A stretch of 64,000 bases of DNA from contig NZ_CP053697.2 of assembly GCF_013200955.2 (NCBI RefSeq), forward strand, positions 992,001 to 1,056,000, written 5' to 3'. The notes under the pieces were generated by a model. That model searched no databases. It was not told the origin of the DNA and was given only the letters and a program-made list of their open reading frames with translations. A program made the translations under genes and the position numbers. The stretch is from Pseudomonas campi (GTDB lineage Bacteria > Pseudomonadota > Gammaproteobacteria > Pseudomonadales > Pseudomonadaceae). Numbering within the stretch: the stretch's first letter is position 1; every line of letters starts with the position of its first letter. Shown piece after piece: positions 47,640 through 55,534 of this stretch.

Positions 47640-49136
47640 ATGAGCACCGTCGCCCACCTGATCAATGGCGAAATCACCCTGCGCAGCGGCCGTACCGCCC
47701 AGGTCTTCAACCCGTCCATCGGCGAGCCCGTGCGCCAGGTCGAGCTGGCCGATCGCGCCACTATCCAGGCCGCCATCGACTCCGCCAAGGCTGCCTTCCC
47801 GGCCTGGCGCAACACCCCGCCGGCCAAGCGTGCCCAGGTCATGTTCCGCTTCAAGGTTCTGCTGGAAGCCAACAAAGACAAGATCGCCGCGATGATCAGC
47901 GAAGAGCACGGCAAGACCCTCGAAGACGCCGTCGGCGAACTGCAACGCGGCATCGAGAACGTCGAATACGCCTGTGGCGCCCCCGAGCTGCTGAAAGGCG
48001 AGTTCAACCGCAACGCCGGGCCGAACATCGACAGCTGGTCCGACCACCAGCCGCTGGGCGTGGTCGCCGGTATCACCCCATTCAACTTCCCGGCCATGGT
48101 GCCGCTGTGGATGTACCCGCTGGCCATCGTCTGCGGCAACTGCTTCATCCTCAAGCCGTCCGAGCGCGACCCGAGCTCCACCCTGTTCATCGCCCAGCTG
48201 CTCTGCGAAGCCGGCCTGCCGAATGGCGTGCTCAGCGTCATCAACGGCGACAAGGAAGCGGTGGACGCGCTGATCGAAGCGCCGGAAGTCAAAGCCATCA
48301 GCTTCGTCGGCTCGACGCCGATTGCCGAATACATCTACACCGAGGCCAACCGTCGCGGTAAGCGCGTACAGGCCCTGGGCGGCGCGAAGAACCACGCCGT
48401 GGTCCTGCCCGACGCCGACATCGACAACACCGTCAACGCCCTGATGGGCGCGGCGTACGGCTCCTGCGGCGAGCGCTGCATGGCCATCTCCGTGGTGGTT
48501 GCCGTGGGTGACCAGGTTGCCGATACCCTGGTGGCCAAGCTGACCCCGAAAATCCGCGAACTGAAGATCGGTGCCGGCACTTCCTGCGGTCTCGACATGG
48601 GCCCGCTGGTGACCGGCGCGGCGCGTGACAAGGTCAAGGGCTACGTCGACGCCGGTGTCGCCCAGGGCGCCACCCTGGTGGTCGACGGTCGCGGCCTGGT
48701 GGTACCGGGCTGTGAGGCCGGCTTCTTCCTCGGCGGCAGCCTGTTCGACCACGTCACCACCGAGATGAGCATCTACCAGGAAGAAATCTTCGGCCCGGTA
48801 CTGTGCATCGTCCGCGTCGGCAGCCTGGAAGCAGCCATGCAGCTGATCAACGACCACGAATACGGCAACGGCACCTGCATCTTCACCCGCGACGGTGAAG
48901 CGGCGCGCCTGTTCTGCGACGAGATCGAAGTCGGCATGGTCGGCGTCAACGTACCGCTGCCGGTGCCGGTGGCCTACCACAGCTTCGGCGGCTGGAAGCG
49001 CTCGCTGTTCGGCGACCTGCATGCCTACGGCCCGGACGGTGTGCGCTTCTACACCAAGCGCAAGACCATCACCCAGCGCTGGCCGCAGCGCGCGAGCCAC
49101 GAGGCAGCGCAGTTCGCCTTCCCGAGCAACGGTTAA
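47640..49136 (+). CDS. bauC: CoA-acylating (methyl)malonate-semialdehyde dehydrogenase
   Basis: 498 residues, aldehyde dehydrogenase family, MmsA branch. It turns malonate semialdehyde plus CoA and NAD into acetyl-CoA and CO2. Motifs: [49 protein letters not shown], and the catalytic cysteine in [11 protein letters not shown] (about Cys280). GAGGAG precedes the ATG. It completes the pathway started by bauA. The bauB and bauD genes known from PAO1 are not in this cluster. It could also serve valine or myo-inositol breakdown, as MmsA does. Confidence 0.92.
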   Translation: MSTVAHLINGEITLRSGRTAQVFNPSIGEPVRQVELADRATIQAAIDSAKAAFPAWRNTPPAKRAQVMFRFKVLLEANKDKIAAMISEEHGKTLEDAVGELQRGIENVEYACGAPELLKGEFNRNAGPNIDSWSDHQPLGVVAGITPFNFPAMVPLWMYPLAIVCGNCFILKPSERDPSSTLFIAQLLCEAGLPNGVLSVINGDKEAVDALIEAPEVKAISFVGSTPIAEYIYTEANRRGKRVQALGGAKNHAVVLPDADIDNTVNALMGAAYGSCGERCMAISVVVAVGDQVADTLVAKLTPKIRELKIGAGTSCGLDMGPLVTGAARDKVKGYVDAGVAQGATLVVDGRGLVVPGCEAGFFLGGSLFDHVTTEMSIYQEEIFGPVLCIVRVGSLEAAMQLINDHEYGNGTCIFTRDGEAARLFCDEIEVGMVGVNVPLPVPVAYHSFGGWKRSLFGDLHAYGPDGVRFYTKRKTITQRWPQRASHEAAQFAFPSNG

Positions 49137-49145
49137 GCAACACCC

Positions 49146-49175
49146 AGGGCTGGTCGCAAGACCGGCCCTTTTTTT
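49146..49175 (+). terminator. bauC intrinsic terminator
   Basis: AGGGCTGGTC-GCAA-GACCGGCCCT with one G-U pair, followed by a run of seven T, ten bases past the bauC stop codon. Confidence 0.93.
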
Positions 49176-49191
49176 GATGCGCATAAGCTTC

Positions 49192-49256
49192 TGTAGGAGC
49201 CAGCTTGCTGGCGATCTTTTCAAGTCAAAAGCATCGCCAGCAAGCTGGCTCCTACA
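49192..49256. repeat. REP doublet (REPIN-like)
   Basis: TGTAGGAGCCAGCTTGCTGG and its complement ending at 49256 around a 17-base spacer. Same architecture as the element at 19300-19364 but with GCCAGCTTGCTGGC instead of GCGAGCTCTGCTCGC in the arms. From 49257 to the next start at 49440 only short GC-rich inverted repeats are seen; that stretch must hold the promoter of the next gene. Confidence 0.88.
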
Positions 49257-49439
49257 AAGGCAGCAGCGCAACAGCGTTACGCAACAAACCCTGCCGCGCG
49301 GGCGCGGCATTGGTGCAGTGACCCGGATCAACCGGGAAGCGGCACCCCTTGGGTGAGCGGGTTCACGGTTATGTGACCCGGCAACCCGCTGTCCCAAGGG
49401 CAGCCCACTTCAATCTCAAATGAAGAGGACACCCTTGCA

Positions 49440-50222
49440 ATGAACAAACCCATGATTGGCCTTCCCCTGTGCCGCTGGCAGCTGACGAGTCGTGATATCG
49501 GCTGGTTCCATCTGGTGGGCGAGAAGTACATTCACGCGGTCACCGGCTTCGGCGCCTTCCCGCTGATGATTCCGGCCTTCGGCGACGATCTGGACATGGA
49601 GACCGTGCTCGACAGCGTCTCCGGCATCATGTTCGGCGGCTCGCTGTCCAACGTGCACCCCAGCTGCTACGGCGACGACCACCCCGGCCTGGGCCTGGCC
49701 GACCAACCCCGCGATGACACCGTGCTACGCCTGATGCGCGCCTGTATCGAGCGCGGCATTCCCTTCCTCGGCATCTGCCGTGGCGTGCAGGAACTCAACG
49801 TGCTGTACGGAGGCACCCTGCACCGTGAAGTGCATGAGGTGCCGGGTCGCCTGGATCACCGCGAAGTAAAAGACGTGCCGGACGACGTGGCCTACGGCCC
49901 GATCCACAAGGTCGCCCTGACCGAGGGCGGCGTGCTGCACAAGCTGCTCGGCGAGCGCCAGATCGAGGTCAATTCGCTGCATGGGCAGGGCATCGACCGC
50001 CTGGGTGAGGGGCTACAGGTCGAGGCGGTGTGTGAGGACGGGCAGATCGAGGCAGTCAGCGTGATTGGCGCCAAGGCGTTTGCTGTCGGCGTGCAGTGGC
50101 ACCCGGAGTATCGCTATTGGGAGAAGGCGGATTACAACGCGCTGATTGGGGCGTTTCATGAGGCGGCGAGGGAGTATCAGGCTAGTAAGCTGGTAAAGCG
50201 CAGGGAGGCAGTAGGAGTCTGA
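49440..50222 (+). CDS. PuuD-like gamma-glutamyl-GABA hydrolase (peptidase C26)
   Basis: 260 residues, class I glutamine amidotransferase fold. The nucleophile is Cys113 in FLGICRGVQELNVLYGG; His221 and Glu223 in QWHPEY complete the triad. HEVPGRLDHREVKD and IEVNSLHGQGIDRLG are typical of PuuD/PauD proteins, which release GABA-type acids from gamma-glutamyl conjugates in polyamine breakdown. A second family member is at 60551. Placement after bau genes fits, since spermidine and diaminopropane breakdown yields beta-alanine. The last codons differ in base composition as the AT-rich island begins. Confidence 0.88.
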   Translation: MNKPMIGLPLCRWQLTSRDIGWFHLVGEKYIHAVTGFGAFPLMIPAFGDDLDMETVLDSVSGIMFGGSLSNVHPSCYGDDHPGLGLADQPRDDTVLRLMRACIERGIPFLGICRGVQELNVLYGGTLHREVHEVPGRLDHREVKDVPDDVAYGPIHKVALTEGGVLHKLLGERQIEVNSLHGQGIDRLGEGLQVEAVCEDGQIEAVSVIGAKAFAVGVQWHPEYRYWEKADYNALIGAFHEAAREYQASKLVKRREAVGV

Positions 50223-50244
50223 GTAGCGCTGCGTTGTTGAATAA

Positions 50245-50273
50245 AAAAGTCCGTCGAGAGACGGGCTTTTTTA
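50245..50273. terminator. terminator shared by the hydrolase gene and the reverse transcriptase gene
   Basis: AAAAGTCCGTC-GAGA-GACGGGCTTTTTT has A and T tracts on opposite sides, so it can work on both strands. It lies 22 bp past the hydrolase stop, and its right edge touches the stop codon of the minus-strand reverse transcriptase gene. Confidence 0.85.
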
Positions 50274-50945
50274 TTTATGTTCTTCAGATATTTTTTGTTG
50301 CAGGCGTTCCCAGTGTGGGCGCAATTGTTTTTTTATGGATTTTGAATTCATTATTTTGGAAGCTTTGTATCCGTAGCTTAGAAAATTGCGACGGCCTAAG
50401 TGTGAATATTTTTTGTAGAGTTTTTTCAGATGAAGTGGCGTTGGAAGCTCGCCGCGCTCAATTCGCAGTGTGTTGTACTTTTCCATAGTTGCTTTTGCTA
50501 GGCGTACACCGCGATTGGCTCTTTCATAATATCGTGCCAAGGAGGCTGAGCGAATCAGTGCGTTTCTTCCGTCATAAGTGAAGCCTAGGTACTGCAGGGG
50601 TCTGCTAGAGTAAGGCCCTGTTGGGCTTGTTTTGAAAAATCTGACCTCATTCTTTTCTTTCTGTATTTCTAATTTTATTTTTCCTATCTCGGAATAAATG
50701 AAGTCTTCTGTTTTTCTGTGAAGTCTTGTTGGTACTATTAATAGCATGTCATCGCAGTATCTGTAATATTTGCCATTGTTTTTTGTTACGAACTGCTTAA
50801 TAGATTTGTCGAAATTTAGCAAATATATGTTGGACAGAAGTGCGCTAATTGGCGAGCCTTGAGGGATTCCTTTTGATTCTTGATGAATCGCCCCTAGTTT
50901 CGTAGACACCTCCAAGCCTCATAATGAGGCCCATTAGGAGGTGCC

Positions 50946-51224
50946 ATGAGCAACCAGCGTTACCCCGAAGAATTCAAGATCGAAGCGGTCAAGCATATTA
51001 CCGAGCGCGGCTTGCGCGTTGCCGATGTGGCCGAGCGTCTAGGCGTGTCCGCACACAGCCTGTACGCCTGGGTAAAGCGCTACAGCAAGCCGCAAGCACA
51101 GCGGCAGCAGGTAGATGATCAGCAGGCCGAACTGCGTCGCCTGCGTGCCGAACTCAAGCGAGTGACTGAAGAGCGAGACATCCTAAAAAAGGCCGCCGCG
51201 TACTTTGCCAAGGAGTCCGGCTGA
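50946..51224 (+). CDS. IS3-family transposase OrfA
   Basis: 92 residues. A helix-turn-helix (YPEEFKIEAVKHITERGLRV, VAERLGVSAHSLYAWVKRY) followed by a leucine-zipper-like coiled coil (QQAELRRLRAELKRVTEERD) and ILKKAAAYFAKESG. AGGAGGTGCC precedes the ATG. Alone it usually limits transposition; fused to OrfB by frameshifting it makes the active enzyme. Confidence 0.95.
   Translation: MSNQRYPEEFKIEAVKHITERGLRVADVAERLGVSAHSLYAWVKRYSKPQAQRQQVDDQQAELRRLRAELKRVTEERDILKKAAAYFAKESG
51185..51191 (+). promoter_or_regulatory. programmed -1 ribosomal frameshift site A AAA AAG
   Basis: The heptamer AAAAAAG is phased exactly as A_AAA_AAG in orfA. Slipping back one base joins orfA to the orfB frame, which is open through KYAVIRKLSVEYPVRRLCQ, as is standard for IS3 elements. 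The fusion would run 50946-52096. Confidence 0.85.
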
Positions 51225-51250
51225 AGTACGCCGTTATCAGAAAGCTGTCG

Positions 51251-52096
51251 GTGGAGTACCCGGTGCGGCGCCTCTGCCAGACCCTCAAGGTGCATCCCAG
51301 CGGTTACTACGCCTGGCTGGCCGAGCCGAAATCCGCGCGTGCCAAGGAAGATCAGCGTCTGCTGGGCTTGATCAAGCATGCCTGGTTGGAAAGCGGCGGG
51401 GTCTACGGCTACCGCAAGATCCACGACGACCTGCGTGAGCTGGGCGAGTCTTGTGGCCGGCACCGTGTGGCTCGCCTGATGAGGAGAGAGGGACTGCGCT
51501 CGCAGACCGGTTATCGCCGGCGCCCCGGGTACTACGGTGGCAAGCCGACGGTGGCCTCGCCCAACCGTCTGGAGCGGCAGTTCAATGTCAGTGAACCGAA
51601 CAAGGTCTGGGTCACCGACATCACTTACATCCGCACGTATGAGGGCTGGTTGTACTTGGCGGTGGTGCTGGATCTGTTTTCTCGCCAAGTGATCGGCTGG
51701 TCGATGAAGCCTCGGATGTGCAGCGACCTGGCCATCGATGCGTTGCTGATGGCGGTGTGGCGGCGCAAGCCCAAGCAGGAAGTGATGATCCATTCCGACC
51801 AGGGCAGCCAGTTCAGCAGCTCGGACTGGCAGAGTTTCCTCAAGGCCAACAACCTGATCAGCAGCATGAGCCGACGCGGTAACTGTCACGACAACGCGGT
51901 CGCGGAAAGCTTTTTCCAGTTGCTGAAGCGGGAACGCATCCGACGGAAAACCTACGGAACCCGTGAAGAAGCCCGCAGTGATGTGTTCGATTACATCGAG
52001 ATGTTCTATAACCCCAAGCGCCGGCACAGCAGCGCTATGCAGCTATCGCCAGTGGAGTTTGAAAAGCGCTATTTCCAGAGCTTGGAGAGTGTCTAG
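51251..52096 (+). CDS. IS3-family transposase OrfB (DDE integrase core)
   Basis: 281 residues from the first ATG; natural expression is probably as an OrfAB fusion entered from the slippery site at 51185. The HTH_21-like N-terminus (GVYGYRKIHDDLRELGESCG) precedes the rve catalytic core with the DDE residues in KVWVTDITYI, MIHSDQGSQFSS and HDNAVAESFFQLLKRE. It ends FYNPKRRHSSAMQLSPVEFE, the usual IS3 ending. The stop lies 18 bp before the right end of the element. Confidence 0.95.
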   Translation: MEYPVRRLCQTLKVHPSGYYAWLAEPKSARAKEDQRLLGLIKHAWLESGGVYGYRKIHDDLRELGESCGRHRVARLMRREGLRSQTGYRRRPGYYGGKPTVASPNRLERQFNVSEPNKVWVTDITYIRTYEGWLYLAVVLDLFSRQVIGWSMKPRMCSDLAIDALLMAVWRRKPKQEVMIHSDQGSQFSSSDWQSFLKANNLISSMSRRGNCHDNAVAESFFQLLKRERIRRKTYGTREEARSDVFDYIEMFYNPKRRHSSAMQLSPVEFEKRYFQSLESV

Positions 52097-52794
52097 GAAA
52101 GCTGGGGCGATTCATGATTTATAGTTATCAGGCCGTTTCCTCTGACGAGAACTCTGAACTCTTCTGGAGTGCAAACACGAGTCCTCCCGTTTTTTGGGTT
52201 TGTGCTTGGTATTTTTAGAGCATTATATAGGTCGTCACGATTTACGAAGGAGAATTTCGTGAGCGACTTATAAATGGAATAATGGTCAGCAGGTAAGGCT
52301 TTTAAGTTCAATAAATCTCGCCATGAATTTTTTAGGATTTGATGATCAAGGTTGTTGAAGAAACCTGTGATATCCAGTCCTATAGCGCAGCAGTTTTTCC
52401 TGAGGGAAATCTCATTAAAGGCGTCGTGGGCGAAGTTGATGTTGCTTTTTCCTTTTTTTCGGAAGGCCAAAACTACATCATCAAGATCAGACTCTTTCAG
52501 GGTTTGCTCATATAACTCATCTAGAATTTGACAGTAGTATGAGTATATATGGCTGTCCAAGTGTGCTGCGTATGATATTTCACGATCTTTAGGTGGCTTT
52601 CGCTCTACCTTGCTTTCTGCTTTATTGAATCTTATTTTTTGTGTGGATATGGTGAATCTGATGAGGGGGTAGTAGGAGTGGGATGAGACTTTTGATGGGG
52701 AGGATATTATTGAAAATGCGGTTTTCTTACTTGTTGGTGGGTCAAAGTGTAAATAGGTTCTTGTCTTGAACCAAGTGTCATCCTTGATAGGCAT

Positions 52795-52963
52795 GCTCAG
52801 TACCCTTATTTAGCCAACCGGCCAGGCATAAGATGGCGGCAATCTTATGGGCGCCTGGCCGGATAAACCAAAATGTTCCTCACACCTTCCACCGGAGTCC
52901 GGATATGGCCGCTTGATGCTAGGAGAGACATATACTTATGTCAGCGTTACAGTGTGGTTCCGC
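52795..52963 (-). other. 5' region of the reverse transcriptase gene: candidate promoter, hairpins and ncRNA
   Basis: On the minus strand CTGACA (52944-52939), 17 bases, TAGCAT (52921-52916) form a plausible sigma-70 promoter; transcription would begin near 52909. Between it and the start codon lies a long hairpin at 52818-52862 (CCGGCCAGG/CCTGGCCGG and CATAAGAT/ATCTTATG arms, 4-base bulge, 7-base loop). A GACATA-AGTA-TATGTC stem overlaps the -35. DRT2 enzymes use an ncRNA encoded just upstream of the gene, so this is where it should be. I cannot define its ends; the RNA may also begin further upstream, overlapping the next feature. Confidence 0.4.
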
Positions 52964-53089
52964 ATGAATCACGTTACCCGTCTGCTGCTGGCCGTCGCCA
53001 TGGTTGCCTTAGGTATCGCTACCTCTGGTTGCCTGGCGGGGCTTGACAGCCTGTTGCGCACCTTCATGCCTACACATGAAGCGAGTTGA
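52964..53089 (+). CDS. possible small lipoprotein or template-encoded peptide
   Basis: 41 residues: MNHVTRLLLAVAMVALGIAT and then SGCLAGLDSLLRTFMPTHEAS, a hydrophobic stretch ending in a lipobox-like TSGC. The codons are GC-rich, unlike the reverse transcriptase. It has no ribosome site of its own, but a nine-codon frame starting at ATG 52938 (AGGAG upstream) ends in a TGA that overlaps its ATG, which could couple the two. The frame is also open back to 52847. Alternatively it is just the reverse side of the reverse transcriptase leader, and its openness may matter if that RNA is copied into cDNA. Confidence 0.3.
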   Translation: MNHVTRLLLAVAMVALGIATSGCLAGLDSLLRTFMPTHEAS

Positions 53090-53158
53090 GCCTAGCATGT
53101 GATTTGGGCCACCTGCCACCATCGAAGCACAGCGAAACATCTGCTAACTCTGAAACTA

Positions 53159-53384
53159 CGCTTTTCGCCTTCCTGGCGAGTCACTTTCTCTTTGCTTGTG
53201 CAAAGAGAAAGTAACCAAAGAGAAAGCACACCCGACATCCGGGTCTCGCTGCGCGAGACTTCCTTCGTTCCATCATTGCTCCAGGGGCCCGCCGCGAAGG
53301 GCCATCCCTGGCCCATCGCGGCTCTCGCGGCATCCATGCCGCTCAACCCCTTACGCAACGATTCCACTCAGCCTCCTGACGGGA
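53159..53384. repeat. ~225-bp inverted repeat, left arm
   Basis: Contains the hairpin TTTCTCTTTGC-TTGT-GCAAAGAGAAA, then GTAACCAAAGAGAAAGCACA, CCCGACATCCGGGT, GGGCCATCCCTGGCCC and CCTCCTGACGGG. The same string of motifs recurs in opposite orientation at 53617-53838. It has no believable gene. The region 53090-53884 is otherwise non-coding. Confidence 0.8.
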
Positions 53385-53445
53385 CCCGGTCCCGGCCCAA
53401 CCTTGTGGTGCAGGCTCTGCATTGCTGAGGTGGCGTTTGGTTTTT

Positions 53446-53556
53446 GTAGGGTGGACAACGCTCTGTTTGTCCGCCATGAGAGCACCGCAGAACTATCGAA
53501 TGAGTAGGGCGGGTGAAACCCGCGTGGGCCGGCGGAGCGGGTTGCACCCGCCCTAC
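53446..53556. repeat. GTAGGGTGG and GTAGGGCGGGTG palindromic repeats inside the inverted-repeat pair
   Basis: A GTAGGGTGGACA / TGTCCGCC fragment at 53446-53480 and a complete GTAGGGCGGGTGAAACCCGC ... GGGTTGCACCCGCCCTAC palindrome at 53504-53556. The second is a relative of the repeat at 7365-7414. Confidence 0.75.
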
Positions 53557-53616
53557 GGCGAGGCATACCGACAACGCCGAGCGGCCTGAAACGTGAAACT
53601 GTCATGCGCGCAGACT

Positions 53617-53838
53617 CCCCGTCAGGAGGCCGAGCGTAGGTGTTGCGTAGGGGGACGAGCCGCATGGATGCGGCGAGAGGCTTAAAGGGCCAGGGATGGC
53701 CCTTGTAAGCCGGCCCCCGGAGCGGCACCGGAGGGAGGGGAGTTTCGCGTAGCGAAACCCGGATGTCGGGGTGTGTTTCTTTGCTTACTCTTCTTTGCAC
53801 AAGCAAAGAAAGTGAGTCGCCCAGCAGGGCGAAACCAC
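53617..53838. repeat. ~225-bp inverted repeat, right arm
   Basis: Reverse-complement relative of 53159-53384: CCCCGTCAGGAGG, GGGCCAGGGATGGCCC, AAACCCGGATGTCGGGGTGT, then TTTCTTTGCTTACTCTTCTT and TTGCACAAGCAAAGAAAGTG. The arms are clearly related but diverged by eye, with several short gaps. It ends about 45 bp from the stop of the NYN-domain gene. Confidence 0.8.
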
Positions 53839-53884
53839 GCCGCCAGGCACCCTTAGCGCTGAGCCAGCGCACGAAGCTCTTCAC

Positions 53885-54709
53885 TTACTTGCTCGATTTG
53901 CGATTACGCACGGCAAGTGCCTGTCCGCCAGTGGCGGTGACACCTAAAACTTTAAGCTCGAAGCGACCGTTCTGCGCTTTGATCAAATCGCTGAGCTTTT
54001 TGTGCCCGTACATACGGGCATCGAAGTCCGAGCGCAGCTTGCTGATATTTGTACCGAGCGCCCCCAGGTGACACCAGCCATCCTCGTCCGAGTTGTCATC
54101 GATCACCTTGGCAATGAAGTCCACCGGAACTTTCTGCGGTTTGACCTTGGCCGGCGTGGGTTGCGCGGCAGGTTTGGCTTCCGGCGTGGCGGCTGGCGCC
54201 TGCGTGGTCGCTGGTGCACTAGTAGGGACTTCCACCTCGGCAGGCTCGGCATCGTCACGCAGCAACTCGGTGTAGATGAACTTGTCGCAGGCGGAAACGA
54301 AGGGCTTGGGCGTCTTCTGCTCACCAAAGCCGATCACTTCCAGCCCTTCCTCACGCAGGCGCGCGGCCAGGCGAGTGAAGTCGCTGTCGCTGGAAACCAG
54401 GCAGAACCCGTCGAAACGCCGGGTGTAGAGCAGGTCCATGGCATCGATGATCAGCGAGCTGTCAGTGGCGTTCTTGCCGGTGGTATAGGCGAACTGCTGC
54501 ATCGGCTGGATCGAATACTCCAGCAACACCTTCTTCCAGCCACCCAGGTTGGGCAGCGTCCAGTCGCCATAGATGCGCTTGACGCTGGCGATGCCGAACT
54601 TGGCAATTTCCTCGAACAACCCTTCAACGATGGCAGCCGATGCATTGTCGGCATCGATCAGTACGGCGAGGTGTTTCTGCTGGCGGGGTTTCGGGGCGGC
54701 ACTGGCCAT
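53885..54709 (-). CDS. NYN-domain protein with C-terminal OST-HTH/LOTUS domain
   Basis: 274 residues. The NYN (PIN-like, LabA type) nuclease domain runs from about 14 to 155 and keeps the acidic residues in VLIDADNAS, DSSLIIDAMDLLYTR and FCLVSSDSDFTRLA. An Ala/Pro-rich linker (about 165-205) joins it to a LOTUS-like domain (VDFIAKVIDDNSDEDGWCHL, ISKLRSDFDARMYGHKKLSD). The pairing suggests a metal-dependent RNase guided by an RNA-binding module. I chose the ATG at 54709; ATGs at 54718 and 54790 are possible. It is a single-gene unit. Confidence 0.85.
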   Translation of the reverse strand: MASAAPKPRQQKHLAVLIDADNASAAIVEGLFEEIAKFGIASVKRIYGDWTLPNLGGWKKVLLEYSIQPMQQFAYTTGKNATDSSLIIDAMDLLYTRRFDGFCLVSSDSDFTRLAARLREEGLEVIGFGEQKTPKPFVSACDKFIYTELLRDDAEPAEVEVPTSAPATTQAPAATPEAKPAAQPTPAKVKPQKVPVDFIAKVIDDNSDEDGWCHLGALGTNISKLRSDFDARMYGHKKLSDLIKAQNGRFELKVLGVTATGGQALAVRNRKSSK

Positions 54710-54799
54710 AGGGAGCATCCATGCAAGTCGATGCCCTGACCTTACTGCGAAATACTCACTCAAGGCCATAGCTGACAGACCAGTCAGCAAGCTCCGCCG

Positions 54800-55534
54800 C
54801 TAACTAACCCAGCGCGCCTCCCGCACCACCATATAGAGAAACCCCCGCTCACTCGGCGCCCGATAGGAGCCGATGGCCCCCAGCTGCCGGGCCATCACCG
54901 CCGTCATCTCCCAGCCATCGACCGGGTCCGCCGACCAGGTGGCACAGGCCAGTTTCAGAAAATCCAACGACTCCCCCAACTCGCGAACTGCCCGCGAGCG
55001 GGCCTTGACCAGCTCCAGAAACGACTCGTTCGCCCAGGCCCACATCCAGGTGTCGGAATGGCTGGAGAACGTGCCGACGAAATCCACCGCACACTCCACC
55101 GCCGGCTTGCCGTCATTGGAGAAAATCAGCTGGCCGGTTTCCTGATACCAGTCCCAGCGCTTGTGCTCGCCAATCCGGTAGGTGGCCATGAAACTGTCCT
55201 GCTGCGCCTGGAGGTAGTCGAAGCTCTCGGCGATCAGCGCGTGCAGCGTTTCTTCATCCTCATGCCAGTTGCGCTCGCGGCTCTGGCAATAGCACTCCGC
55301 ACACACCACGCAGATATCGGCAAACGCCTCGGCGCGATCATTCCATTCGCCTTCCTGCTCCAGCACGGCGTCGCACTGGTCGCACCAGGCATCGGGATAG
55401 AGGTCGTCAGGCTGCTCCGGGTCGTACGCCACGTTGAAGCCCTGGCCTTCGCCGCTCTGCAGGTGCTGGCAGATGAACGTGGCGGCGCTGGAGCCATGCA
55501 CGCCACATTCAACGTTGCGTTCTTCATCACTCAT
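54800..55534 (-). CDS. DUF6882-like protein with N-terminal cysteine cluster
   Basis: 244 residues. The N-terminal 85 residues carry CxxH/CxxC-type pairs (VECGVHG, WCDQCDAV, ICVVCAECYC) that look metal-binding. The C-terminal part (SFDYLQAQQDSFMATYRIGE, WAWANESFLELVKARSRAVR, FLYMVVREARWV) resembles DUF6882. No enzymatic motif is seen and no function is known. It stands 90 bp upstream of the NYN gene on the same strand and could share a transcript. Confidence 0.75.
   Translation of the reverse strand: MSDEERNVECGVHGSSAATFICQHLQSGEGQGFNVAYDPEQPDDLYPDAWCDQCDAVLEQEGEWNDRAEAFADICVVCAECYCQSRERNWHEDEETLHALIAESFDYLQAQQDSFMATYRIGEHKRWDWYQETGQLIFSNDGKPAVECAVDFVGTFSSHSDTWMWAWANESFLELVKARSRAVRELGESLDFLKLACATWSADPVDGWEMTAVMARQLGAIGSYRAPSERGFLYMVVREARWVS

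Larger units (their letters stand above)
50884..52114 (+). mobile_element. IS3-family insertion sequence, 1231 bp
   Basis: Imperfect inverted repeats of about 35-40 bp begin TGAATCGCCCC at both ends (50884-50894; complement at 52104-52114) and continue with AG-TTTC-TAGACAC-CTCCAAGC. A 3-bp target duplication TGA flanks it (50881-50883 and 52115-52117). It carries orfA, orfB and an A6G slippery site, so it looks complete. The perfect target duplication and the otherwise intact host frame imply a recent insertion. It is GC-rich, unlike the interrupted gene. Confidence 0.95.
50271..52794 (-). pseudogene. drt2: DRT2-like antiviral reverse transcriptase, split by an IS3 insertion
   Basis: Two minus-strand pieces (52794-52117 and 50882-50271) rejoin in frame when the IS and one 3-bp target copy are removed, giving about 429 residues. 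N-terminal piece: FKTRTYLHFDPPTSKK, AAHLDSHIYSYYCQ, the palm motif A AIGLDITGFFNNLDH (catalytic Asp). C-terminal piece: KGIPQGSPISALLSNIYLL (motif B), YYRYCDDMLLIVP (motif C, catalytic DD), RSASLARYYERANRG, YSHLGRRNFLSYG. The pattern matches my memory of UG2/DRT2 defence enzymes, which copy a nearby non-coding RNA; it lacks maturase and intron parts. AGGGTA precedes the ATG. The DNA is strikingly AT-rich compared with all neighbours, indicating transfer. As it stands neither half has a full active site. Confidence 0.8.

Noticed and set aside
50884..50915. Separate start codon for the C-terminal RT piece at 50915
   Set aside because: These codons lie inside the IS3 terminal inverted repeat and are not part of the original gene.
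50271..52794. Group II intron or retron reading of the reverse transcriptase
   Set aside because: No maturase domain, no intron domain V or boundary, and no msr-msd-like region recognised. The flanking motifs (YLHFD, AAHLDSHIYSYY, SASLARYYERA) fit the UG2/DRT2 type better.
53090..53884. Several open frames of about 100-177 codons in the repeat region
   Set aside because: They are translations of the inverted-repeat arms on either strand, without ribosome sites or conserved protein features.
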